Below, piece after piece: positions 25,668-34,764 of a stretch of DNA of 64,000 bases. The stretch is from the NCBI RefSeq assembly GCF_002177135.1, contig NZ_MWPH01000001.1:62001-126000 (forward strand), given 5' to 3'. How positions within the stretch are numbered: position 1 is the stretch's first letter; each line of letters opens with the position of its first letter. The DNA is from Natronolimnobius baerhuensis. Lineage in GTDB: Archaea; Halobacteriota; Halobacteria; Halobacteriales; Natrialbaceae. The notes under the pieces are model-generated. The model was not told where the DNA came from. It worked only from the letters and a program-made list of their open reading frames with translations, and ran no database searches. The translations under genes were made by a program, and so were the position numbers.

Positions 25668-26708
25668 ATGGTACGTGTCTACGCCGCACTCCGAGACCGC
25701 TTGCTCGTCTGTCACGGATCAGGGACCGTCCCCGACAACTGGGCGACCGAGACGCGACTCGAGGGCCACGACCTCGAGTGTGTCGCCGCCTCGCCCGATG
25801 CGCCCGAGACTGTCTTCGTCGGCACATTCGAAGATGGTCTGTTCCGCAGTACCGACGGCGGCCAGACGTTCGAGCGCCTCGAGACTGACTTTGTCAGTGA
25901 GGCCGTGATGTCGCTCGCGATCAGCCCGCACGACTCCGACGTGATCTACGCGGGGACCGAGCCGAGTCGCGTCTACCGCAGCACGGACGGCGGCGACTCC
26001 TGGACTCTCCTCGAGGGGCTGACCGACCTGCCCTCCGAATCGGAGTGGTACTTCCCACCGCGGCCGCACACTCATCACGTCCGCTGGCTCGAGGTGGACC
26101 CGTTCGATCCCGACCGCCTGTACGTGGGCGTCGAAGCGGGCGCGTTCGTCTACAGCACAGATGGCGGCGAGACATGGAACGAACGCCCCGAGGGCTCGCG
26201 TCGCGACAATCACAGTCTGGCGACCCACCCCGACCGCGAGGGGCGCGTCTACTCGGCGGCAGGCGACGGCTACGCCGTGAGTGACGACGGCGGCGAGCGC
26301 TGGCGACAGCCACAGCAGGGCCTCGAACACACCTACTGCTGGAGCGTCGTCCCCGATCCTGTCGACCCGGAGCGGGTGCTCGTCTCGAGTGCGAGTGGGG
26401 CCTCGAGCGCCCACACGGCCGAAACCGCGGAGTCGTACGTCTATCGGCGCGAGGGCGACGAGTGGCATCGACTCGATGACCGCGGGATTCCGATGGGCGA
26501 CGGCGTGGTCCGGACAGTGTTCGACGCGCCGGCGACAGCGACCGGTTCTGAGACCGAATCCGAACTCGGAAGCGTCGTCTACGGCGTGAACAATCAGGGC
26601 CTGTTCGTCACCGACGATTTCGGCGACCGCTGGTCACCGGTCACAATTGACTGGGCGGACGCCCTCGAGAGCCAGACGCCCCGCGGACTGGCAGTGATCG
26701 ACGCCTGA
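25668..26708 (+). CDS. Beta-propeller (BNR/sialidase-like repeat) protein
   Basis: A 346-residue protein made of repeated BNR/Asp-box-like blades: DGLFRSTDGGQTFERLE, VYRSTDGGDSWTLLEGL, VYSTDGGETWNERPEG, and AVSDDGGERWRQPQQGLE. It has no signal peptide or membrane segment, so a cytoplasmic beta-propeller is likely. Homologues are annotated as glycosyl-hydrolase-like or photosynthesis-system assembly-like repeats; no catalytic residues were recognised and no reaction is claimed. The start MVRVYAALRDRL was chosen because the first strand starts there. Confidence 0.78.
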   Translation: MVRVYAALRDRLLVCHGSGTVPDNWATETRLEGHDLECVAASPDAPETVFVGTFEDGLFRSTDGGQTFERLETDFVSEAVMSLAISPHDSDVIYAGTEPSRVYRSTDGGDSWTLLEGLTDLPSESEWYFPPRPHTHHVRWLEVDPFDPDRLYVGVEAGAFVYSTDGGETWNERPEGSRRDNHSLATHPDREGRVYSAAGDGYAVSDDGGERWRQPQQGLEHTYCWSVVPDPVDPERVLVSSASGASSAHTAETAESYVYRREGDEWHRLDDRGIPMGDGVVRTVFDAPATATGSETESELGSVVYGVNNQGLFVTDDFGDRWSPVTIDWADALESQTPRGLAVIDA

Positions 26709-26760
26709 GGCGAGTACTGCACTGGGTGGCATTGGCGTAGCTCGTCACGGATGCAGGACC

Positions 26761-27573
26761 TTACTGTGGCCGTGGCTTGGCCGGATCGCTGGTCGTCTCG
26801 AGTACGGCAACGATGAGGGCTGCGTGAAGCGGTGCGACGAGTGCCGTCCCGATGAATGGGCCGACGTGTGGGATGCTCGCGAGCAGCCACGAGAGGAGGC
26901 CAACGACGAGAATAAGGCTGACTATCGTCCAGCCGTGACCTCGCGTTCGACGCCAGCCCTCACGGACGGCAGCGGCCGGCCTCGCGCCGGCGACGAGACA
27001 GCCGGGTACTGCGAACAGGCGCACCAGCACATACGTGTACGTGACAAGCACTGGAACACCGACTACGAGCCCCATTTCTTGGAGCGCCGGAATCTGGCCG
27101 AGTACTCGCTGGCTGAGATCGACGATCACGACGAATCCGATGACTGACCCGAGCGTCTCGAGTCGTGGCGTCACCTCGAGTGCCCATGCCATTGCCAGCC
27201 CACTGGCAACCGCAATAGCGAGCACCGGCAGTCCATACGAGAGGAGTCCCCAGCCGAGAGACAACGGCTCGAGGCCGATCAGTGACTCGAGCGAAACGGC
27301 CGTGTGCCCTATCCCGCGCGGGTAGCCGACGTACTCGATTGAGAGCGCGCTGCGTCCGGCCCCTGCCTCGAGCGTCGGAATCGGGTCCCACTGCCGAATC
27401 TGATCGAGGCCGGCGAGGAAGAGGCCAACGACGACAAACGGCACGAATATGCGGGGATGGCGACGCAGGAGAGCGAGCGCCCGCGGGGCAATACCGGCCG
27501 GTAGGTCAGCGTTGTCTCTGTGCTGAGTGCCACGCTGGCCTGCTGTCGCCGCCGTCGGTGACTCGTCTGTCAT
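26761..27573 (-). CDS. Hypothetical integral membrane protein
   Basis: A 270-residue protein with about six hydrophobic segments after an acidic 30-residue N-terminus. Loops such as PAAAVREGWRRTRGHGW resemble the interior loops of DUF-type membrane proteins that bind or process lipids, but no family is certain. Its ATG overlaps the last four bases of the upstream PQQ-propeller gene, so the two are almost certainly one operon and their products may work together at the membrane. Confidence 0.68.
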   Translation of the reverse strand: MTDESPTAATAGQRGTQHRDNADLPAGIAPRALALLRRHPRIFVPFVVVGLFLAGLDQIRQWDPIPTLEAGAGRSALSIEYVGYPRGIGHTAVSLESLIGLEPLSLGWGLLSYGLPVLAIAVASGLAMAWALEVTPRLETLGSVIGFVVIVDLSQRVLGQIPALQEMGLVVGVPVLVTYTYVLVRLFAVPGCLVAGARPAAAVREGWRRTRGHGWTIVSLILVVGLLSWLLASIPHVGPFIGTALVAPLHAALIVAVLETTSDPAKPRPQ

Positions 27574-28844
27574 TCGTCTTCGCCCTCCGTTGCCTCCTCG
27601 AGTGCAATGACGCGATTCGGGCCGGCGACGTACACCACGCCGTCACCGACGATTGGACTCGAGTAGCCCACTGTCCGGTCGAAGCCGAATTCGTAGCGCC
27701 ATCGCTGGTCACCGGTCTCGGCATCGATTGCGAGCAGTTCGTCGAGCCAATCATAGCTGAGATAGACGACGCCGTCGGCGACCACTGGATTCACCTGCAG
27801 GCCGTACTCGTATCGCCACTCGCGTTCGCCAGTCTCGAGATCGAGCGCGTGCAGCGCCGTTTCGCCGTCCGTAACGAACACCCGGCCGTCGGCGACGGCG
27901 GCCGCACCTGTGATCGGATCAGCGAGTACGGATCCCTCGTGGACGTACTCCCACCTGACGCTGCCATCTGCCGGATCGAGGAGCGAAATTGCCTGTCGGC
28001 GCGGGACGAGTACTCCCTCGCTCGTCGCCGTCGCGCTGAGGACGCTTCCGTAGAGCAACTCGTCGTCTCTGTACTCGAGTTCGACGCTCCAGCGACGGGC
28101 ACCACTCGCTCGCTCGAGTGCAACGACGGTCGTGGGCCCGCTCGCGACGTAGACCGTCTCGTCGGAGACAACCGGCCGCGTCGGCTGACTCGAGCGTTCG
28201 TCGCCGATCTCGTGACTCCAGTCGACGCGGCCGCTGTTCGCCTCGAGGGCGACGACGCGATTCGTCTCCGGGACGATGGCGTAGATCGTGTCGCCGATTG
28301 CAACCGGCGGTGGCCTGTAGGGTGGGGCCGATATTCGTCTGTTCGGCTTCCGGTCGGGTGCGTGCCAGCGCTCGACACCGATGGACCGTCCGAACAGCTC
28401 GTAGCCACCTGCTGCGTTCAGGCCGTAGATCCCGCCCTCGCCTGCGACAGCGAACGTATCCGATCTGTAGGCGCTCGCCCTCGCGGGGGCTGGCGACGAC
28501 TGGTACGATCCCCGGCGCGTAAATCGAACGTCACCGCTTTCGCGCTCGAGTGCAGCAACCCTGTCGCGTCCGACCACGAACAGCGTGTCGCCGACCAGAA
28601 TCGGCGACGATGGGTATCGGAGTCCGTCGATTTCTTCCACCCAGCGGATAGCTGCCTCGTCCGTCGGCCCCGACGCATCAGGGTTGTACCCGGACCCAGC
28701 GCCGTCGGCGCGAGCCATCGGCCACTCGACCGACGCAGTCGCCACACTCGAGGGCTCGACGGGGCCATCGAACGAGCGATACGCGCCGGCGAGAGCCGCC
28801 GCCGTGAGGCCACCGCTGGCGATAACCTGCCGTCTGGAGGGCAT
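27570..28844 (-). CDS. Tat-exported PQQ-type beta-propeller protein
   Basis: A 424-residue protein with a twin-arginine signal (SRRQVIASGGLTAAALAGAY) followed by repeated PQQ blades: VVALEANSGRVDWSHE, VVALERASGARRWSVE, ISLLDPADGSVRWEY, LHALDLETGEREWRY and LLAIDAETGDQRWRY. No Cys-lipobox is seen. It should be secreted and adopt an eight-bladed propeller, acting as a scaffold or binding protein. The downstream membrane-protein gene overlaps by four bases. The start at 28844 was chosen over 28892. An inverted repeat surrounds its start region. Confidence 0.8.
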   Translation of the reverse strand: MPSRRQVIASGGLTAAALAGAYRSFDGPVEPSSVATASVEWPMARADGAGSGYNPDASGPTDEAAIRWVEEIDGLRYPSSPILVGDTLFVVGRDRVAALERESGDVRFTRRGSYQSSPAPARASAYRSDTFAVAGEGGIYGLNAAGGYELFGRSIGVERWHAPDRKPNRRISAPPYRPPPVAIGDTIYAIVPETNRVVALEANSGRVDWSHEIGDERSSQPTRPVVSDETVYVASGPTTVVALERASGARRWSVELEYRDDELLYGSVLSATATSEGVLVPRRQAISLLDPADGSVRWEYVHEGSVLADPITGAAAVADGRVFVTDGETALHALDLETGEREWRYEYGLQVNPVVADGVVYLSYDWLDELLAIDAETGDQRWRYEFGFDRTVGYSSPIVGDGVVYVAGPNRVIALEEATEGEDE

Positions 28845-28870
28845 TACCACCAGTTGTGCAATCGGTGGTA
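28845..28870. promoter_or_regulatory. Inverted repeat at the start of the PQQ-propeller gene
   Basis: taccacc (28845-28851) and ggtggta (28864-28870) flank 12 bases, directly 5' of the ATG on the minus strand. A TATA-like ACATATACC overlaps its outer arm. It could be an operator covering the promoter or a leader hairpin that hides the ribosome binding region. Confidence 0.4.
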
Positions 28871-28999
28871 TATGTTTTCCTATTGTCAACACTGCGCTCG
28901 CTGGCGACTCCGCGAGTCAGCACGGACTCGAGACGACGGTGACCGGTTCGAAATCCTTTTAGGCGCTACAGGGGGATAGTAGAGTAACTGAGTGATATC

Positions 29000-29320
29000 A
29001 TGGACGTCGACATCGTTTCCGAATCAGAGAACCCCATGTTGCATCGAACGGACGTTACCTTCGAACTAACCCACGAAGACGCCACGCCAGAGCGTCTGCA
29101 GGTCCGAGACAGCCTCGCAGCAAAACTCAACAAGAACGCTGACGAAGTCGTCATCCGCAGCCTCAAGACCAAATTCGGCATGCGCAAAACCGTCGGGCAG
29201 GCCAAGGTCTACGACACCGCAGACCACGCCCGCGACGTCGAGCAAGACCACATGCTCGAGCGAAACAAGATCGGTGCTGCCGACGACGCAGATGCAGACG
29301 CCGAAGCGGAGGAGGCCTAA
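29000..29320 (+). CDS. rps24e: Ribosomal protein S24e
   Basis: A 106-residue small-subunit protein. Conserved strings [46 protein letters not shown] match archaeal/eukaryotic S24e, with the usual acidic C-terminal tail of halophiles. The next gene, S27ae, begins two bases after the stop, so the two form a translational unit. Promoter signals lie in the A/T-richer stretch near 28950-28965. Confidence 0.95.
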   Translation: MDVDIVSESENPMLHRTDVTFELTHEDATPERLQVRDSLAAKLNKNADEVVIRSLKTKFGMRKTVGQAKVYDTADHARDVEQDHMLERNKIGAADDADADAEAEEA

Positions 29321-29321
29321 G

Positions 29322-29456
29322 ATGGCACGTCACGAACTCTACAACGACGACGGGAGCACGGACCGCGAACAGTGCCCACGCTGCGGTGACTCGTACCTTG
29401 CCGACCACGGCGACCGCAAACACTGCGGGAAGTGCAGCTACACCGAGTGGGAGTAA
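29322..29456 (+). CDS. rps27ae: Ribosomal protein S27ae
   Basis: A 44-residue protein with the zinc-ribbon [21 protein letters not shown], four Cys ligands, as in S27ae (the ribosomal partner of ubiquitin fusions in eukaryotes). It begins [12 protein letters not shown]. It starts two bases after the S24e stop, the common order in haloarchaea. A short open frame from 29274 that reads through the upstream gene is a shadow. Confidence 0.93.
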   Translation: MARHELYNDDGSTDREQCPRCGDSYLADHGDRKHCGKCSYTEWE

Positions 29457-29573
29457 CGCCGACGCGAGCGTAGCGAGAGGCCCCGACGGGACGACGTGAA
29501 CAACCTGTCTGCTCCCGTTGTAACGCGCCTTGACCGCTCGTTCTACCACAGTTTCAATACAAATTCATAAGTC

Positions 29574-31205
29574 GTGAGTTCTGACACCCGCGTTCTCGGC
29601 ATCGAAGGCACGGCTTGGGCAGCCAGCGCAGCCGTCTACGACGTCGAAAGCGACGACGTATTTATCGAGAGCGACGCCTACCAACCCGAAAGCGGCGGCA
29701 TTCACCCGCGCGAGGCCGCCGAGCACATGCACGAGGCAATTCCGCAGGTCGTCGAATCCGCCCTCGAGTACGCTCGCGAGACCACTGAGCGGCCCGCCAA
29801 TGAGTCGCCCGTCGATGCCGTCGCCTTTGCTCGTGGCCCCGGTCTTGGCCCCTGCCTGCGCATCGTCGGCACGGCTGCTCGAGCACTCGCACAGACGCTC
29901 GAGGTCCCTCTCGTCGGCGTCAATCACATGGTCGCCCACCTCGAGATCGGCCGTCACGCGTCGGGATTCGACTCACCCGTATGCTTGAACGCGAGCGGGG
30001 CGAACGCCCACCTGCTGGCCTACCGCAACGGCCGGTATCAGGTCCTCGGCGAGACGATGGACACCGGCGTCGGCAACTCGATTGATAAGTTCACGCGCCA
30101 CGTCGGCTGGTCTCATCCCGGCGGGCCGAAAGTCGAGGACGCGGCGAAAGACGGCGAGTACGTCGATCTGCCCTACGTCGTCAAAGGAATGGACTTCTCG
30201 TTTTCGGGGATTATGAGCGCGGCGAAACAAGCATACGACGATGGCGTTCCCGTCGAGGACATCTGCTACTCCTTGCAGGAGACAATCTTCAGCATGCTCA
30301 CGGAGGTCTCCGAACGCGCGCTCTCGCTAACCGGCAGCGACGAACTCGTTCTCGGCGGCGGCGTCGGCCAGAACGCCCGGCTCAGGGAGATGCTCGCAGA
30401 GATGTGCGCTCAGCGCGGAGCCGACTTCCACGCGCCCGAACCGCGATTCCTGCGCGACAACGCGGGCATGATCGCCGTCTTGGGTGCCAAAATGTATGAC
30501 GCGGGCGATACGCTCGCACTCGAGGACTCGCGTGTCGATCCGAACTTCCGACCGGATCAGGTGCCGGTAACCTGGAGAACCGACGAACCGGATCTCACCC
30601 TCGGCCGCGAGGAACGTCCGGGAACGGTCCAGGGTGCTGAAGCCCTCGTCACCCTCGACCCCGACGCCGGCCGCGTCACGAAACGTCGCCAGGTAAAGAG
30701 CTACCGCCATCCCCAACTCGACGAGCGCCTGCGAACCGAACGCACGCGACTCGAGGCCCGACTCACGTCGCTTGCGCGCCAGGAAGGTGTACCAACGCCG
30801 GTGCTCTCGGACGTAGATGCGACGGAGGCCCGACTCGAACTCGAGTACGTCGGCGAGTGTGACCTTCGCGAGCGGTTGACGCCCGCGACAGTTCGCGATG
30901 CTGGGCGGCATCTCGCTCGCATCCACACCGCCGGCTTCGTTCATGGCGATCCGACGACGCGAAATGTTCGAGTCGGGTCAGAGCGAACGTACCTCATCGA
31001 CTTCGGCCTCGGCTATCACACCGATCACGTCGAGGATTACGCAATGGACCTGCACGTCTTCGACCAAAGTCTCGTCGGCACCGCGGACGACCCTGCCCCC
31101 TTGCGCGAGGCGGTTCGCGAGGGCTATCTCGAGGTCGGCGAGGAACGCGTTCTCGAGCGCCTTGCGGACGTTGAGGGACGGGGTCGGTACGTCGAAGACA
31201 GCTGA
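29574..31205 (+). CDS. KEOPS Kae1-Bud32 fusion protein
   Basis: A 543-residue fusion. The N-terminal Kae1/Qri7/TsaD domain has the metal ligands HMVAH (H118 and H122 in GVNHMVAHLE) and nucleotide-binding strings (RGPGLGPCLRI, VLGGGVGQNARLREML, NAGMIAVLGAKM). From about residue 345 the protein is Bud32, an atypical kinase (HPQLDERLRTERTRLEARLTS, GDPTTRNVRV, IDFGLGYHTDHVEDYAMDL). Together with other KEOPS subunits it makes N6-threonylcarbamoyladenosine at A37 of ANN-decoding tRNAs. The fusion is normal for haloarchaea. The GTG start at 29574 gives the standard N-terminus (TRVLGIEGTAW). Confidence 0.95.
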   Translation: MSSDTRVLGIEGTAWAASAAVYDVESDDVFIESDAYQPESGGIHPREAAEHMHEAIPQVVESALEYARETTERPANESPVDAVAFARGPGLGPCLRIVGTAARALAQTLEVPLVGVNHMVAHLEIGRHASGFDSPVCLNASGANAHLLAYRNGRYQVLGETMDTGVGNSIDKFTRHVGWSHPGGPKVEDAAKDGEYVDLPYVVKGMDFSFSGIMSAAKQAYDDGVPVEDICYSLQETIFSMLTEVSERALSLTGSDELVLGGGVGQNARLREMLAEMCAQRGADFHAPEPRFLRDNAGMIAVLGAKMYDAGDTLALEDSRVDPNFRPDQVPVTWRTDEPDLTLGREERPGTVQGAEALVTLDPDAGRVTKRRQVKSYRHPQLDERLRTERTRLEARLTSLARQEGVPTPVLSDVDATEARLELEYVGECDLRERLTPATVRDAGRHLARIHTAGFVHGDPTTRNVRVGSERTYLIDFGLGYHTDHVEDYAMDLHVFDQSLVGTADDPAPLREAVREGYLEVGEERVLERLADVEGRGRYVEDS

Positions 31206-31209
31206 CCTG

Positions 31210-31431
31210 TCACTCCGAGTCACGAGAGCCCGCCGTCGTATCGATGCCAAACAGGTCGTTGCCACCACAGTAGCCAAACAGGACGTTCGGGAGCAATCCA
31301 GCGCCGGCGATTCCAGCAATCGCTGCGCGCTCGTACTTGTTGTCTTGATACGCCGATGTCGCGACGACGAGCAGCCAGATTCCGAAGACACCGCGTGCGA
31401 TGCGATCGAGTCTGCCAACGTTTCGGTTCAT
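31210..31431 (-). CDS. DUF2892/YgaP-like small membrane protein
   Basis: A 73-residue protein starting MNRNVGRLDRIARGVFGIWL, with two hydrophobic segments and FGYCGGNDLFGIDT near the end. This is the DUF2892 (YgaP transmembrane) pattern, common as a small inner-membrane protein in archaea and bacteria. Function is unknown. It converges on the Kae1-Bud32 gene. Confidence 0.75.
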   Translation of the reverse strand: MNRNVGRLDRIARGVFGIWLLVVATSAYQDNKYERAAIAGIAGAGLLPNVLFGYCGGNDLFGIDTTAGSRDSE

Positions 31432-31540
31432 TGTACACATTCAGTTGAGAGAACCAACCGGGTAGCAGTAGTGCCGAATATTTCTGCCTCCTTTATATGA
31501 CGGCGGACGGTACGGATCACCAAGATGTCGTTCAATTAGT

Positions 31541-32197
31541 ATGAAACGCGTTCGTATCACACTTCGACCGACTGGCGCGTACGCACCGCCGATCTACGAA
31601 CTCCTCGCGGGCGATGCCGACTACCTCGAACAGACCCACATCGTCAACTGGAACGTAGCGACCCCGCCGACGACGTTTTTGCTGTGGCTTCGTGGCGACT
31701 ATCGGCGGTTCGGCGACGTCCTCGAGACCCACGAGACCGTTCACGACTACGAGATTCTCCCACTCTCGGCGCGGGAGTGTCACTGCTTCTTCCAAGGGGA
31801 AGTTGCCACGGCTGCGCGAGCTCTGTTCAAGAACTTTACGCAGGGGAGTCTCATGACGGTGCCACCGATTGAGTGCAACGACGACGGGAGCAACACGTTC
31901 ACACTCATCGGCTCGGACACGGACATCCAGGCCGCAGTTGATGGGGTGCCCGACGGCGTCAGCGTGACGGTCGACGCCGTCGGCGGCGCAGGAGTCGCGC
32001 CCGAACGCGTGCTCGACCGTCTCGCGCCGCGCCAACGAGAGGCGATCAAAATTGCACTCGAGCGCGGGTACTACGACGCGCCCCGCCGAGCCACGATCGA
32101 CGAAATCGCCGAGGAACTGGAGTGTGCAACCGCGACCGCAGCAGAGCACCTCCAGAAAGGCGAATCTGTTGTGATCGCTGCGCTGTTCGACGGCTAA
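31541..32197 (+). CDS. Bat-type helix-turn-helix transcriptional regulator
   Basis: A 218-residue protein of the bacterio-opsin-activator family. The N-terminal 120 residues are a sensor-like domain with FLLWLRGDYRRFGDVLE. The C-terminal HTH_10 helix-turn-helix is clear: LAPRQREAIKIALERGYYDAPRRATIDEIAEELECATATAAEHLQKGES, with the typical recognition helix and HLQK-type loop. It regulates unknown genes. It has its own TATA-like ctttatatga at 31491-31500. Confidence 0.83.
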   Translation: MKRVRITLRPTGAYAPPIYELLAGDADYLEQTHIVNWNVATPPTTFLLWLRGDYRRFGDVLETHETVHDYEILPLSARECHCFFQGEVATAARALFKNFTQGSLMTVPPIECNDDGSNTFTLIGSDTDIQAAVDGVPDGVSVTVDAVGGAGVAPERVLDRLAPRQREAIKIALERGYYDAPRRATIDEIAEELECATATAAEHLQKGESVVIAALFDG

Positions 32198-32225
32198 GGT
32201 TGTCCAACGGTGGACTCTGACGAGG

Positions 32226-32921
32226 CTACGGCCTACACCGCTGGCTCGTCTCGGCGACGACCTCGAGCCCCGGACTGTAGTAGTAGGTAGGCTCTGACTC
32301 CGGCCGCGCGAACCCGTTCGCTGCTAACAGCGTGTTCCGCTCGACGGTCGCGGTCGCCGGATACAGCGTCCACGGCTCGTGGGCAACGTCGGTGTAGCGG
32401 AGCGAGCCGTCCGGTGCCTCCGTGTAGAACCGGTAGCGTTCGACGAGAAACTGGGCGAGCGGGTCCTCGACTGCAGAGAAAGATTCACCTGTCGGCCGAT
32501 AGGTGGCCTCGTAAACGCCAGGTCGATCGCCGGGATGTCGCCGTCGGCTTTCGAACCGGATCTGATTGCCCGTCGACTCGAGCGAGATACGCGCGTAGTA
32601 GTACGGAAGGTGGTGGAATGCTCGAGCGCCGAGTACGCTCGCGATGCCCTGTGCGTCGAGGCTGAAGAAGTAGACCGCCGGTTCGCCATCGCGAGTGACG
32701 TACGTCCGAACGTTGATCTCCGGCAGGGGGATCCCCAGTCGTCTCGGGACACGGCGGGGCCGCACGTCGACGTTAGTAAACGGAATAATCGACAGCCAGC
32801 CCGACCCGTCGTACGTATCGACAGCGAGCATGTCGGGAAGGTGTGCCTCGAGCACAGTTTCGTCGACCGGCCAATTCTGAAATAGGAGGTGACGCCAGCC
32901 CATCTCGAGAGGGAAGACCAT
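32226..32921 (-). CDS. DUF2071/YqjF-family protein
   Basis: A 231-residue protein matching YqjF/DUF2071: GWRHLLFQNWPVDETVLEAHLPDMLAVDTYDGSGWLSIIPF, then LPEINVRTYVTRDGEPAVYFFSLDA and PYYYARISL. The family has an acetoacetate-decarboxylase-like fold; a catalytic lysine is not evident, so enzymatic activity is uncertain. It converges on the Bat-type regulator gene. Confidence 0.82.
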   Translation of the reverse strand: MVFPLEMGWRHLLFQNWPVDETVLEAHLPDMLAVDTYDGSGWLSIIPFTNVDVRPRRVPRRLGIPLPEINVRTYVTRDGEPAVYFFSLDAQGIASVLGARAFHHLPYYYARISLESTGNQIRFESRRRHPGDRPGVYEATYRPTGESFSAVEDPLAQFLVERYRFYTEAPDGSLRYTDVAHEPWTLYPATATVERNTLLAANGFARPESEPTYYYSPGLEVVAETSQRCRP

Positions 32922-33117
32922 ACAGAACGATTCGCAAGAAGACGTGAAACGTGTTGTCGTCCGGTTCTCCGCCCGCAGTGCCGGTCTCGGTGTCCGAACC
33001 CACCGTTCGCGGCTGTTTCGAGATAATCGATCGCAGCGTCACGTCGCGTCCGGCCCTGCTTTCGGTTGGCGAGACGAGCACACAATACTCTTGGGAGGGG
33101 AGGTTGTATCACCGCAC

Positions 33118-33399
33118 ATGGCAGACAAACCGACCGCCGGAGAGATCCTCGGTGTGCCGTATAATTTCGAACGCCCAAGCATCAGCCGCATGCTGTCGGC
33201 CCACTGGGAGCCCGGTGAAGGGATGCTCGTCGAGAAACCGTTCGGCATCGGCTACACGCTGAATCTGGCGAACTGGCGCTCGTGGCTCGTCCTCGCCGTC
33301 GCCGGTATCCTCCTCTGGCAGCAAGAACAAAGTTCGGCCAGCGCTGAGAATACTGAGACCGAAGACGAACCGGTCGAAGTCATCGTCGACGACGAGTAA
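33118..33399 (+). CDS. DUF5808-like small membrane protein
   Basis: A 93-residue protein beginning MADKPTAGEILGVPYNFERPS and continuing LVEKPFGIGYTLNLANWRSW, the string I associate with DUF5808. One clear transmembrane helix follows (WLVLAVAGILLW), then an acidic tail. The start at 33118 is supported by the family N-terminus; the ATG at 32944 would add 58 residues that cross the promoter. Function is unknown. Confidence 0.78.
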   Translation: MADKPTAGEILGVPYNFERPSISRMLSAHWEPGEGMLVEKPFGIGYTLNLANWRSWLVLAVAGILLWQQEQSSASAENTETEDEPVEVIVDDE

Positions 33400-33522
33400 C
33401 GACTCGAGTCATAGCCGACTCACATTCTCGAGAGCCGTATGGACTATTCGAGGCGGACTCGAGTCGGGCAGACTCCCATAGGCAACGCGAACGCTTTTTT
33501 ATCGATTCGTGATACGACCGGT

Positions 33523-33729
33523 ATGGGAGCTGATCGTGGCACCGTCTGGGAGTACGAGACGGTTCGCCCACCTCGTGAGGCGACGATGCGGGAGGCGAGT
33601 GATCCGACGAAAAAACTGAACGAACTCGGCGCGGATGGGTGGGAACTGGTCACGACGGTGGAGTACACCGGTGGTGGAACCAAGTATCTCGTGTTCAAAC
33701 GGCCAGCGAGCGGTGAGACCGATGAGTGA
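33523..33729 (+). CDS. DUF4177-like small protein
   Basis: A 68-residue protein with WEYETVRPPREATMREASDP and GADGWELVTTVEYTGGGTKYLVFKRP. The WEL-V and LVFKRP strings are the DUF4177 signature of a small beta-rich fold. Its stop overlaps the start of the following gene by eight bases, so the two are co-translated. A TATA-like acttttttatcg lies about 25-30 nt upstream. Confidence 0.75.
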   Translation: MGADRGTVWEYETVRPPREATMREASDPTKKLNELGADGWELVTTVEYTGGGTKYLVFKRPASGETDE

Positions 33730-34738
33730 GAGTGACGATCAGGTTTCCACCGCAGACACGATGCGCGAGCGGTCAGACGAAAGCCGACTCAAACTCTGGC
33801 TGCTCGTTGGAGCGAACCGCCAGTTGGTGACGGCCGTGCTCACACTGTCGTTTTTCGGGCTGTTCATGCTTGGGGCGCTGCTCGATCCGACGCTCTCGAG
33901 TCTGTTGCAGGATCGAACCGTCATCGAATCGCTGTACGCCCAGATGGTCGGTGCGCTCATCACTGGCGTCACACTGGTCGTCACCATCAGTCAGCTCATT
34001 ATCTCACAGGAAAACGGCCCACTCGGCGAGCAACGGTCTCGAATGAGTGAAACGCTCGATTTTCGCTCGTACATTCACGAACTGACCGACAAACCGGCAC
34101 CGGCCGACCCGTCAGCGTTTCTGCAGGAAATCGTCGACGCAACCCAGGAACGGGCCAATGCCCTCGAGGACGAAGTCGAACGATCCGACAACGAGGAACT
34201 CACGGGCGAGGTCGAGGAGTTCGTCGACAGCATCACGGGCAACGCAGAGACCGTCCGTGAGAAACTCGAGGGCGCGTCGTTCGGCACGTTCGAGGTCGTT
34301 TACGCGTCGATGGACTACAACTACTCGTGGAAGATTTTCCAGATCGAGCGGCTCAAAGCCGAGTACGGCGACGAACTTGACGACGATCAGCACGAAGCAC
34401 TTGACAACCTCCGGTCGTCGTTCGCCATGTTCGGTCCCGCACGCGAACACATCAAGACGCTGTATTTCCAGTGGGAACTCATCAATCTCTCCCGATACAT
34501 CCTCTATGCGGCGATTCCGTCGCTGCTCGTCTCAGGGATGATGATGACGTTCGTCGATACGACGACGATCACCGGGACAATTCTCGGCGTCGAGGTGTTG
34601 CTCTGGCTCGTCGCCGTGACGTTTACGTTCACGCTGATCCCCTTCTTCCTGTTGACGTCCTACATCCTGCGAGTCGCAACGACCGCAAAGCGAACGCTCG
34701 CAATCGGCCCGCTGATCCTCCGGGATTCACAGCGCTGA
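33722..34738 (+). CDS. Conserved haloarchaeal membrane protein
   Basis: A 338-residue protein with four transmembrane segments: two near the N-terminus (AVLTLSFFGLFMLGALL and MVGALITGVTLVVTISQLIIS) and two at the C-terminus (YILYAAIPSLLVSGMMMTFV and LLWLVAVTFTFTLIPFFLLTSY). Between them is a long acidic cytoplasmic region (about residues 125-260) predicted to be helical. The overall plan resembles bestrophin-like or sensor-type membrane proteins, but I cannot place it in a family. It overlaps the DUF4177 gene by eight bases, implying a shared role. Confidence 0.7.
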   Translation: MSESDDQVSTADTMRERSDESRLKLWLLVGANRQLVTAVLTLSFFGLFMLGALLDPTLSSLLQDRTVIESLYAQMVGALITGVTLVVTISQLIISQENGPLGEQRSRMSETLDFRSYIHELTDKPAPADPSAFLQEIVDATQERANALEDEVERSDNEELTGEVEEFVDSITGNAETVREKLEGASFGTFEVVYASMDYNYSWKIFQIERLKAEYGDELDDDQHEALDNLRSSFAMFGPAREHIKTLYFQWELINLSRYILYAAIPSLLVSGMMMTFVDTTTITGTILGVEVLLWLVAVTFTFTLIPFFLLTSYILRVATTAKRTLAIGPLILRDSQR

Positions 34739-34764
34739 GTCGCTGTTTCTCCCGTTTTGGTGCC

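Noticed and set aside
27282-28979. 565-codon plus-strand frame opposite the propeller operon
   Set aside because: Antisense to a clear Tat-exported PQQ propeller and its membrane partner.
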